Assembly: GCA_039927975.1 (NCBI GenBank)
Contig: JBDSTZ010000274.1
Span: 1-43,923 of the forward strand
DNA: 43,923 nt
Direction of reading: 5' to 3'
Source of the DNA: JBDSTZ01 sp039927975
GTDB taxonomy: Bacteria > Pseudomonadota > Gammaproteobacteria > Burkholderiales > Burkholderiaceae_D
Below, piece after piece: positions 27,514 through 37,375 of the stretch. Both the position numbers and the translations under genes were made by a program. The number at the start of each line of letters is the position of its first letter. Position 1 is the stretch's first letter. Under the pieces are notes generated by a model, which saw only the letters and a list, made by a program, of their open reading frames with translations, made no database searches and had not been told where the DNA came from.

Positions 27514-27589
27514 GGGCGCTTAGCTCAGTTGGTAGAGCGGAGCCCTTACAAGGCTTAGGTCGGGAGTTCGAGCCTCTCAGCGCCCACCA
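27514..27589 (+). tRNA. tRNA-Val (anticodon TAC)
   Basis: 76 bases. Acceptor GGGCGCT pairs with AGCGCCC, the D-arm is AGCTCAGTTGGTAGAGC, anticodon loop CTTACAA gives UAC, the T-loop is GTTCGAG, and CCA is encoded. The full cloverleaf is present. Confidence 0.96.
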
Positions 27590-27635
27590 TAATGGGGAAC
27601 AGCATCTTGATCAGCAGTACCGATCAGAGTAACAC

Positions 27636-27712
<77 letters not shown>

Positions 27713-27722
27713 GCATCAAGAG

Positions 27723-27749
27723 AAGGGCCCGATTCGTCGGGCCCTTTTT
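27723..27749 (+). terminator. Rho-independent terminator of the tRNA unit
   Basis: A 10-bp stem AAGGGCCCGA/TCGGGCCCTT with loop TTCG, then a T-run, 11 bases after tRNA-Asp. Confidence 0.92.
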
Positions 27750-27946
27750 GTATTTGTGCCGCGCTTTCTTTGCGTTGGCATTTTCAGGCGGAGGTTCTTG
27801 CGCTGACTCTTCCAGCGCGTCGCTTCATTGCGTCGCCTCCTGCCGTCGCCTCACGCGCGGCTCTGATTGCGCGTCGATTCCCGCGTGTCGATGTGCGCGC
27901 GTTGCCTCATGCGCACTTCTCCTTCCCGCCTGCCCCTGCCCGCGCT

Positions 27947-29107
27947 TCAAGCCGAGCGCAGTCGCAAATCCCCCACCTCGATCCGGTTGCGTCCCGCGCT
28001 CTTGGCCGCGTACAGCGCGTGGTCGGCGCGCGCCATCGCGGCATTGATATGCTCATCTTTGTCGATCACCACGAGGCCGATGCTGACCGTCATGTTGTAG
28101 GCGTAGCCGCTGGTCGGCAAGGGGGCCTGCTCGACCGCCGCGCGCAGCCGTTCGGCCACCAGCAGCGCGCCCTTCAGGTCGGTGCCCGGCATGACCAGGC
28201 CGAACTCCTCGCCGCCCAGCCGGCCCATCACGTCGTGTTCGCGCAGGATGGTCTGGGTGGTCGCGGCGAACACACATAGCGCCTCGTCGCCGGAAGCGTG
28301 GCCGAAGCGGTCGTTGAGGCGCTTGAAGTGGTCGATGTCGATCATCATCAGCGCGATCGGCCGGTTGATCCGGGCGCTGTGCGCGCGCGCGCTGTCGGTG
28401 CGTTCGAAAAAGGCGCGCCGGTTCACCAGCCCGGTCAGGCTGTCGATGGTGGCCAGGCGCTGCATCTTGCGGTCATCCTTTTCCTTGCACAGCAACAGGA
28501 AGCCGAAGCCGTTGACGATCAGCAGCAAGTAGCCGGTCAGATAGCTGAAGCTCTGCACCGCCGACGGCGTGAACAGGCTGAAGCCGCTGCAGGTAAAGCC
28601 CGTGTAGGCGCGCAGGCTCATGGCGACGAAGAAGATCAGGTCGTTGACGCCGATAAGCCGGCGCAGCAGCGACGAATGGCGGCTGGGCCCGAGCAGGATG
28701 GCCGACATCGCGCCGGTGAACATGGCGATGATCACCGACATCATGATGGTCAGCTCGGCGCCCGTGGCGCCGAACAGGCGCGCGCTGTACATGATCAGCA
28801 GCGCCAGCGCGGTAAAGGGATACAGGAAGCGCTTCCAGCTCTGGAAGCCGAAGAAGGTGCAGTAGGCCGCCACTTCGAGCGCGACGCCGACGATGATCAG
28901 CAGGTTGGCGGCGACGGCGATGCCGAAGGACGGAAAGTCTGGCCGCAGCCAGCCGCACAGGTGGGCCACGCCCTGTACCAGCTTGGCCCATTTCCAGGCG
29001 CGCAGCGCGGGATTGCCGGCCGCGTTGCGCGCGTAGCCGGCCATCAGCATGGCAAAACCGATGTTGCCTATTGCAAGCACCAGCATGAAGGTTCGAATGT
29101 CGATCAC
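27947..29107 (-). CDS. Membrane-bound diguanylate cyclase (GGDEF)
   Basis: A 386-residue inner-membrane protein that should make cyclic di-GMP from two GTP. The N-terminal half has about six hydrophobic segments (such as FMLVLAIGNIGFAMLMAGY and IMMSVIIAMFTGAMSAILL) and looks like a ligand- or membrane-sensing module without a named domain. The cyclase domain starts at DSLTGLVNRRAFF, with DIDHFKRLNDRFGHASGDE, the active site GGEEF (298-302) and the product-inhibition site RxxD as REHD (289-292). Both catalytic and feedback motifs are therefore intact. The start is an ATG at 29107. It converges with the tRNA unit. Confidence 0.92.
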   Translation of the reverse strand: MIDIRTFMLVLAIGNIGFAMLMAGYARNAAGNPALRAWKWAKLVQGVAHLCGWLRPDFPSFGIAVAANLLIIVGVALEVAAYCTFFGFQSWKRFLYPFTALALLIMYSARLFGATGAELTIMMSVIIAMFTGAMSAILLGPSRHSSLLRRLIGVNDLIFFVAMSLRAYTGFTCSGFSLFTPSAVQSFSYLTGYLLLIVNGFGFLLLCKEKDDRKMQRLATIDSLTGLVNRRAFFERTDSARAHSARINRPIALMMIDIDHFKRLNDRFGHASGDEALCVFAATTQTILREHDVMGRLGGEEFGLVMPGTDLKGALLVAERLRAAVEQAPLPTSGYAYNMTVSIGLVVIDKDEHINAAMARADHALYAAKSAGRNRIEVGDLRLRSA

Positions 29108-29307
29108 TGCCCATTCCTTGGGGATGCGCCCGACCTGTGAGCGTTAAGTTGACAACATGGTGGCCGTCAAGGATGAGGTGGTCACAGGTAAAAACCACCA
29201 AATCATGCTATCAACGTGGCAATTGATATTGCCCAAGGGAACTATAATACACGAATTCCGTGTCCGGGTGAAAATTATGAAAATCGGTTTCCTGGCGCCG
29301 ATAGGCG

Positions 29308-29336
29308 AAAAAAAACCGGGAAAACCCGGTTTTTTT
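29308..29336. terminator. Bidirectional rho-independent hairpin
   Basis: AAAAAAAACCGGG - AAAA - CCCGGTTTTTTT is a near-perfect self-complementary stem with A- and T-runs, so it could terminate transcripts from either side. The nearest upstream coding remnants are on the minus strand. Confidence 0.75.
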
Positions 29337-29561
29337 ACACTTTTGGGCAGCATCGCGCCGCTGATGCGGTCGTCTGACAGCGGCTCCGTTCGGTCGTTTT
29401 CCGAGACGCGCCGCTCTGCATCCTGGGGCGGCGCCACCAAGGTCCGCCCGTAGACACCGCGAACGTCAAAAAACGGCTCAACATGGAATTCACAGTTGTC
29501 TTAATTTCGTCAATAGACCGGTAGGCAATGTATTTATCTGGACGAAATGGACGGCCCTGCA

Positions 29562-29821
29562 TTATCCTATTGCTCGATTGTCAATTTCATTCGACCCGCA
29601 ATACATCAGACTGCTCTGCAATTCATCGATCTGCAGCCCTGCCTTGAAGTCGCCCAAATCCATCGCCGCAAATTCCGGTGGCCAGAAAGGCCTGATCGCT
29701 GCGAAATAGATTGAAGAATAAACATCGTTCAGTCGATATTCGCCATCGGCGTTGGACCAAAATAGGTCAGTAATTTAGAGCTGCGCTCCGGTCCTCCGGC
29801 GATGCGGACTATTTCAATCAT
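29562..29821 (-). pseudogene. Possible broken small gene
   Basis: Read on the minus strand, MIEIVRIAGGPERSSKLLTY leads, after a one-base slip at a run of four T near 29760, into FWSNADGEYRLNDVYSSIYF, then AAIRPFWPPEFAAMDLGDF and so on to a stop at 29562. The second part has clean, protein-like composition but no start codon of its own. Adding one T would join the two. I recognise no family. It could equally be chance or a sequencing error in a homopolymer. Confidence 0.35.
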
Positions 29822-29855
29822 CACTATTTTAATAATCATGAAAGTCAGGAAATCG

Positions 29856-30221
29856 ATGCGTAATCTGAATCGAAGTTTAATAGCAGTTTTGAGTGGCGCG
29901 GCTATGCTGCTGGCGTCGCCGTACAGTTTCGCTGACTACGGCTGCACAGGGACCGTCGGCTATCTCGGAATCTCCTCGGACGGCAGAGTGACGGTCGCCC
30001 TGACGAATGTCACTCCGGTTCATTTAATTTGCAGTATCGAGCAGCAGGGAACTTTTACGATGTCGGTGCCAAGCTGCAAGGCGACCTATGCGGCTTTCCT
30101 TGCGGCGCGTCTCGCTGGTAAAACCATGGTGGTGTATTACCACGAGACCGGACTAACCTGTGCGACGCTGCCCAGCTGGGGGGCGGTGCCGAGCGTGTAT
30201 TTCGTCGAGGGCCCCAACTGA
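29856..30221 (+). CDS. Small secreted Cys-containing protein (copy 4)
   Basis: A 121-residue protein with signal peptide MRNLNRSLIAVLSGAAMLLA ending near SFA. The mature part begins DYGCTGTVGYLGISSDGRV, close to copy 1 (DVGCSGKV). Then come LICSIEQQG, CKATYAAFLAARLAGKTMVV (compare CKSWLAALLVAK in copy 1) and a late Cys before SVYFVEG. Four cysteines suggest two disulfides. The start was set at the ATG at 29856 with AGGAA just upstream; in-frame ATGs at 29802 and 29838 would put extra residues before the signal. It lies 17 kb from the other copies, so the family is dispersed. Confidence 0.72.
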   Translation: MRNLNRSLIAVLSGAAMLLASPYSFADYGCTGTVGYLGISSDGRVTVALTNVTPVHLICSIEQQGTFTMSVPSCKATYAAFLAARLAGKTMVVYYHETGLTCATLPSWGAVPSVYFVEGPN

Positions 30222-30302
30222 ATGTAAAAGGCTGGACCGACGTCGCCGTCGCGACGTGCGGACCGCTGTCCGCCGAAGGTCCCCTTTGTAAGGCTCCGTC
30301 TT

Positions 30303-32591
<2,289 letters not shown>

Positions 32592-32654
32592 TGGGCGGTA
32601 TTGTACCGGAAAACCGGCTCCCGCCGCTGCCCGAGGGGCGATCGAACAACAAAT

Positions 32655-32707
32655 GGCCGCCGTCTTTTGCCTTATATTTCAATAACTTGTAGCAAAAGAC
32701 AGCGGCC
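32655..32707. repeat. 16-bp inverted repeat with 21-nt loop
   Basis: Left arm 32655-32670 and right arm 32692-32707 are complementary at 15 of 16 positions (GGCCGCCGTCTTTTGC and its partner). It lies just after the lipoprotein stop (minus strand) and just before ygiQ, so it may end the lipoprotein transcript, although no good T-run follows. Confidence 0.7.
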
Positions 32708-32725
32708 GCCGGGGCCACCCGCCGT

Positions 32726-35700
32726 TTAAGGCAAGGTCACCAGGGTCAGGCCCGCCGCGTCGCTCTTGAAGTAGAAGTTGTAGGCGGTGCTGGCGCCGGT
32801 CGCCATGTCGGTCAGGTATTCGGTCAGCACCGCGCCCTGGCCCCAGTAGGCGAACGGCGACACGCCGAAGCTGGCGGTCAGGCTTTGCGGCGCGCTTGGC
32901 ACACTGCCATAGCTGACGCGCAAGGCGCCGGTCACACCGTCATAAGCGCGCACCGTCACATCGGCCACCACCAGCATGGCGTCGCACGGCTGGTCGGTCC
33001 AGGCCGAGGCGTTCTGGCGGTACAGGCAGCCGGCCAGCTTGGCGCCGGCGAGGGTCTGCACGCCGCTGCCGTCGCTGTTGACCGACACCACCGCGCTACC
33101 CGCCTGCATCCAGATCCGCTCGCCGGCGATCTGGGTGCGCAGCACGAAACCCGGGGTGGCCGGCGTGTAGATGGTCTGCGCGCTGCCGCCGCTCAGCGGC
33201 AAGGTGGCGATGCTGCCCGAGAAGTTGCTCATCACGATGCGGGTCGCGGTCAGCTGCGGTGTGAATCCGGCCATCGGCAGCGTGCCCAGCGCGCTGACGG
33301 CGCCGCCGGCGATGGTGTAGCGCACGAAGCGGGTCGCGCTGCTGTTGCCGATGGCGAGGATCACGCTCTGGCCGTCGGGATGCAGGACTTCGTTCAGCGT
33401 TTCGGTGTTCGCGAGGTCGGCCACCACCAGCGGCGCCGGCGCATTGGCCGTGATATCGATGGCGTACACCTTGCGGCCGGACACAAACAGCCAGGTGTTC
33501 GACAGCAAGCCGCCGGACGGCTCTGCCAGCGTCAGGTCGCTCGCCGGCAAGGTGAACAGGGTCACCGGATTGGCGAACTCGGCGTCGACCCGCACGATCT
33601 TCTGGCCGTCGCGTTGCAGCCAGCCGGTCAGCCCGCCAGTGGTGCTGTTGTTGATCGGCGCGAGCGGCCGCAGGATGGTGCGGGGCGCGTCGGTGGTGGC
33701 CTGGCTGGCGCGTACGGCAACGAAAGTGTCGTCGAGCGTGCCGCAGATGGCGTCGGCGCCGGCGCGATTGAAGATGTGCCAGGTGCCCGAGCCGTCGGAG
33801 AAACTGCCGCCCGAATGCGCGAAGCTCTGGTCGTCGCCCAGCGCGCCGCCGTTGCACAAGCCGGTGTTGCTCAAGGTCGACAGGACGGCCGGCGCCGGCA
33901 AGCCGCTGGCGCCGGTCAGATCCTGACGCATCAGACGGCCGCTGCGCCAGAACAGCAGGGCGCGCGTTTGCACCTCGCTCACCAGGCCGTTGCTCAGGGT
34001 ACCCTGCACCAGGATGTCGGACAGCGTGCCGTCGCCGGCGGCAAACAGCGACACCGCGCTGCCGCCGCCAACCGGGATCGCGCCATAGCCAACGTTCTGG
34101 TTCAGCACCGGTCCCTGCGGGAACCACAGGTGTTGGCCCGACACACTGCTCGACGCGCTCACCGTCAGGGTCGCCTGGGTGCTGAGCACCGTGCCCTTGG
34201 CGTTGGTCACCTGCACTGAATAACGCGCGCCATTGTCGGCCAGCGTGGTGACGGCGGTCTGGTAACTGGCGCCGGTGGCGTTGGCGATCGCTACGCCGCC
34301 GAGCAGCCATTGATAGCTGAACGGCGCGGTGCCGCCCGCCGTTACCGTGAAAGTGGCGCGTTGGCCGACACCGACCGACACGTTGGCCGGCTGCGCGGCG
34401 ATGCTCGGCGCCACCGTCTGCGTGGCCACCGTCAGCAGCGCGGCGCGGCTCAGCAGATTGCCGGCGTTGTTGCTGACGCGGCAGGTGTACTGCCCGCCCG
34501 ACTGCGCCAGGCCGACAGTGCCGAGCGACAGCGTCGGTCCGGTCGCGCCGCCGATCTCAACGCCGTTGCGCAGCCATTGATAGCTGAGCCCGTCGCCTTG
34601 CGCCGTGACGGCGAAGCTGGCGCTGGCGCCGTCGACCACGGTAAGGTCGGCCGGCTGCGACACGATGGCAGGCGCGGCAGCCGGACTGGCCACCGTGACC
34701 TTGACCGTGGCGCTGGTGACCGAGCCGCCGGCGTTGCTGATGACGACGTAATAATCGCCGGCGGCGGCCCCGTTACCCTGGATGAACAGGCTGCGGGTTT
34801 TTTCCGCCAGCGCCACGCCGTTGCGGAACCACTGGTAGGTCAGGCCGCGCGCGGCCGACACGTCCAGCATCGCGTAGGAACCCGGCGCGACGGTCAGGCT
34901 GGTCGGCTGGGTCAGGATGGTCGGCCCCTTGACCGCCAGTTGCAGACAGCTCGGCAGGGTCAGGTCGCCCGAGCCGGTGACGGCTTCGACCGCGTCGATG
35001 GCGGTGCCGGCCTGGGCGGTGACGAGCGCGCGGCTGTTGCGCCGCGCCGGCACCTTGAACTGGCCGCTCGGCATGCCGGTCGACACGGTCGCGCTACCGT
35101 AATAGTCGAGGCCGGAGGACGTCACACTGGCGTCGGCCGGCTTGCCGGCGGCGTCGACCACGCAGCCGTTGATATAGATGGTGTCGAGCGGCTGGTCGGC
35201 GTTCCACACCGTGAAGTGGCTGACCGTGCCTTCGTAATACTGGTTCGGCGCGACGCCGGCCAGCGTGGCGGCGCCCTCGCGCACCCACAGGCCGGTCGAT
35301 TCCTTGAAGTAGTACAGCGGCATCGAGAGCGGCGGGCTCTTGGCGCCGGCCGGCACCGGAATGCGGATCGTCGCCTGCTTGCCGGGCGCCAGGTTGAGCG
35401 CCTTGCCGGCGCCGTCGCGCAGTTCAACCTGCAAGGCGCCCATGCTCTCGATCGGCACCGCCTCGCCTTGGGCGCGGTAGTTGCCCGGCATGTTGAGCGG
35501 ATCGACGCCCGGATCGATCGGCGTCATCTCGACCGACACGTTGCCGGTGGCGGCCGCGCCGCTGGCGGCGTCGACCAGGCTGGAGGCGGCCAGCTGCACT
35601 TGAGCAGCCGAGCCGGCCAGCGTGACCGTGCCGCCGGTCTGGGCGGCAATGGTTTGAGTCACGCCGACCTTGGCCAGGCGGCGGTTGGCGACGCTGAGCT

Positions 35701-36028
35701 TGCCGCTGGCGACATCGACGGTGGCGAAATTGGCCGCGTACAAGGGCTTGGAAAATTGCACCACCGTGTTGTCGGCGGCGCTGACGCCGTCGATCGTGTA
35801 GTCGCCGTTGGCGTCACTGGTGGTTTTCAGCGTGCCGACCTGCACGGCGACGCCGGCCAGCGCTTCGCCGGTCTGGGCGTCGGCGATGTGGCCGGCCAGT
35901 CTGGTGCTGGTGATCGGGGCCGCATCGCCGCCAGCGCTGTCGCTGCCGCCTCCACCGCAAGCGCTGAGGGACCAAATGAGGGCGCCTGCGAGCGCGAGGT
36001 CTCGCAGGAGGTGCTTAATGTGTGTCAT
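32726..36028 (-). CDS. Large Ig-like lipoprotein, unknown function
   Basis: An 1100-residue exported lipoprotein: MTHIKHLLRDLALAGALIWS with lipobox LSAC (Cys24), followed by GGGGSDSAGG, so anchored to a membrane and probably surface-exposed. A carboxypeptidase-regulatory-like (CNA-B type) domain follows (LAGHIADAQTGEALAGVAVQ ... DANGDYTIDGV). Then come an unassigned beta-rich part, three immunoglobulin-like modules (about 369-626, each with YQW, for example LTYQWFRNGVAL and LSYQWLRNGVEI), and a C-terminal region of repeated beta segments that may form a propeller. I cannot name a ligand. The ATG at 36028 with AGGAA upstream is the start; the frame extends eight codons earlier. Confidence 0.85.
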   Translation of the reverse strand: MTHIKHLLRDLALAGALIWSLSACGGGGSDSAGGDAAPITSTRLAGHIADAQTGEALAGVAVQVGTLKTTSDANGDYTIDGVSAADNTVVQFSKPLYAANFATVDVASGKLSVANRRLAKVGVTQTIAAQTGGTVTLAGSAAQVQLAASSLVDAASGAAATGNVSVEMTPIDPGVDPLNMPGNYRAQGEAVPIESMGALQVELRDGAGKALNLAPGKQATIRIPVPAGAKSPPLSMPLYYFKESTGLWVREGAATLAGVAPNQYYEGTVSHFTVWNADQPLDTIYINGCVVDAAGKPADASVTSSGLDYYGSATVSTGMPSGQFKVPARRNSRALVTAQAGTAIDAVEAVTGSGDLTLPSCLQLAVKGPTILTQPTSLTVAPGSYAMLDVSAARGLTYQWFRNGVALAEKTRSLFIQGNGAAAGDYYVVISNAGGSVTSATVKVTVASPAAAPAIVSQPADLTVVDGASASFAVTAQGDGLSYQWLRNGVEIGGATGPTLSLGTVGLAQSGGQYTCRVSNNAGNLLSRAALLTVATQTVAPSIAAQPANVSVGVGQRATFTVTAGGTAPFSYQWLLGGVAIANATGASYQTAVTTLADNGARYSVQVTNAKGTVLSTQATLTVSASSSVSGQHLWFPQGPVLNQNVGYGAIPVGGGSAVSLFAAGDGTLSDILVQGTLSNGLVSEVQTRALLFWRSGRLMRQDLTGASGLPAPAVLSTLSNTGLCNGGALGDDQSFAHSGGSFSDGSGTWHIFNRAGADAICGTLDDTFVAVRASQATTDAPRTILRPLAPINNSTTGGLTGWLQRDGQKIVRVDAEFANPVTLFTLPASDLTLAEPSGGLLSNTWLFVSGRKVYAIDITANAPAPLVVADLANTETLNEVLHPDGQSVILAIGNSSATRFVRYTIAGGAVSALGTLPMAGFTPQLTATRIVMSNFSGSIATLPLSGGSAQTIYTPATPGFVLRTQIAGERIWMQAGSAVVSVNSDGSGVQTLAGAKLAGCLYRQNASAWTDQPCDAMLVVADVTVRAYDGVTGALRVSYGSVPSAPQSLTASFGVSPFAYWGQGAVLTEYLTDMATGASTAYNFYFKSDAAGLTLVTLP

Positions 36029-36211
36029 CGAGGGGCTTCCTGGGCTGGGCACGGTCGATGCGAAGCAAGAATGCGTCGCGAATAGTTGAGTTCAATGCAA
36101 GATTATATGACAATCTTGTTTTAAATTCAATTGTACGCAGGACAGAATGTTAGCGCTGCGGCGTGTTTCAGGGCGGCGGTCAGGGGCGCTTCGGATGACG
36201 ATTCGGGTCGA

Positions 36212-36718
36212 TTATTGGGCGCGCACGGGCTTGCGCTCGTGGCCAAACGCGATGACAAGCATGCCAACCACGATCAGCACGTCGGCAATATTGAAGGAGT
36301 ATGGGTTGTTAAAACCGCAGCAGCTCATATTGAGAAAATCGACCACCGCGCCGTAGATGACACGGTCAAGCGCGTTGCCAAGCGCACCGCCGACCACGGC
36401 GCCGGTCGCCAGCGGCAGGACCCAGCCGCGCTGGTGGCGCACCCACGCGGTCAGCCAGAGCGAGACGGCGATGCTGAACACAACGAGCAGCCAGCGACCG
36501 TCGAAGTGGCTCAGGAAACCGAAGTTGACACCCCGATTCCAAGCCATCAAGAAATTAAGATAGGCAGGCCACACGGGGATTTTCAGCACCGACCCCAGGT
36601 CGAGCCAATGCAACATGGCGACTTTGGAGAACTGGTCGAGGCCAAACGCGAGCAATGCCGCCAAGGCCATCCGCAGGATTGGCGTGGAGGCGGCTGCCGC
36701 TGGGGGTGTCTGCATCAA
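36212..36718 (-). CDS. LspA-family signal peptidase II (possibly a paralogue)
   Basis: A 168-residue, four-helix inner-membrane aspartic protease of the lipoprotein signal peptidase family. It has GLDQFSKVAML, NRGVNFGFLSHF, GGALGNALDRVIYGAVVDFL and FNIADVLIVVG, which keep both catalytic aspartates (in LDR and NIAD). The NRGVNFGF form and the CCGFNNPYS insert are unlike the usual beta-proteobacterial LspA (NRGAAFSF), and there is no ileS next door, so this may be a second, accessory copy. It is last in an operon with VF530 and DUF4404 genes (14-base gap). Confidence 0.8.
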   Translation of the reverse strand: MMQTPPAAAASTPILRMALAALLAFGLDQFSKVAMLHWLDLGSVLKIPVWPAYLNFLMAWNRGVNFGFLSHFDGRWLLVVFSIAVSLWLTAWVRHQRGWVLPLATGAVVGGALGNALDRVIYGAVVDFLNMSCCGFNNPYSFNIADVLIVVGMLVIAFGHERKPVRAQ

Positions 36719-36732
36719 GTGCCGGCCGCGCC

Positions 36733-37020
36733 TCAGATACCCATGTTCGACAACATGTTGCCGAGTTGGCGCAGCGCCGGTTCGAGGCGCGGATGCTGGG
36801 CCGCAAACCTCGCGGTCAATTCCTGCGAGCGTTCGGCCAGGCCGTAGCTGATGCTACCTTCCTCGTCGTCGACCGCCGGCTTGTCGAGCAGGTTCTTGAT
36901 ATCGCCGTCCAGCTGACGCAGCAACTCTTGCAGTTCGGCGTCGACCTCGCCCGTCGCGGACAGATCCGCGTGCAGGTTTTTCAGATGCTCTTTCAGTTGC
37001 GCCGCTTTATCGTTGAGCAT
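36733..37020 (-). CDS. DUF4404 family protein
   Basis: A 95-residue, mostly helical, acidic protein that matches DUF4404: LKEHLKNLHADLSATGEVD, then LTARFAAQHPRLEPALRQLG and the typical ending LSNMGI. Function unknown. Its start codon overlaps the end of the VF530 gene by 14 bases, which points to coupled translation. Confidence 0.85.
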   Translation of the reverse strand: MLNDKAAQLKEHLKNLHADLSATGEVDAELQELLRQLDGDIKNLLDKPAVDDEEGSISYGLAERSQELTARFAAQHPRLEPALRQLGNMLSNMGI

Positions 37021-37240
37021 GATCGTCCTCGCCTTCAGAAAATCGCGTGTCCCGGTACAAGTCTTCGACCTTGCTGCGCGCCCACGGCGTCTTGCGCAGA
37101 AATTTCAGGCTCGACTTGATGCTGGGATCGCTGATGAAACAGTTAATCTCGATCCGCTTGCCTAGCTGGTCCCAACCGTAATGCGCGACCAGCCGGGTCA
37201 GAATCGCTTCCAGGGTAATGCCGTGTAAATCCTGACTCAT
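37007..37240 (-). CDS. VF530 family DNA-binding protein
   Basis: A 77-residue protein of the VF530 family (small DNA-binding proteins of known structure, unknown role). Characteristic parts are LHGITLEAILTRLVAHYGWD, INCFISDPSIKSSLKFLRKT and PWARSKVEDLY. It is first in the three-gene operon with DUF4404 and the LspA-like gene. Confidence 0.88.
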   Translation of the reverse strand: MSQDLHGITLEAILTRLVAHYGWDQLGKRIEINCFISDPSIKSSLKFLRKTPWARSKVEDLYRDTRFSEGEDDHAQR

Positions 37241-37375
37241 TCCAATGCCATTCGGGGAAGCTGTTGCGATGAAGTATATACCCTGGGGCGTGAATCGGAC
37301 GAACAGGGCGATTGCCGGCGCCCGGCGCGGAAGCGGGCGCCAAAAGGCCCGCTCCGCCCGGTCGTCGGCCCGCGG

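Larger units (their letters stand above)
29108..29855. other. Remnant-rich gap with A+T-rich stretches
   Basis: About 750 bases without a convincing intact gene. It contains a symmetrical hairpin (29308-29336), a probable broken gene on the minus strand (29562-29821), and a following frame at 29335-29562 whose ATG overlaps the stop of that broken gene (TAATG). Confidence 0.5.

Noticed and set aside
34310..36085. 591-codon frame antisense to the lipoprotein gene
   Set aside because: Low-complexity Arg/Gly/Ala shadow; the lipoprotein has a lipobox and Ig-like modules.
36098..36118. CAAGATT/AATCTTG repeat upstream of the lipoprotein gene as a terminator
   Set aside because: Only 7 bp, and the T-run would suit plus-strand transcription where no gene ends; perhaps an operator, too weak to call.
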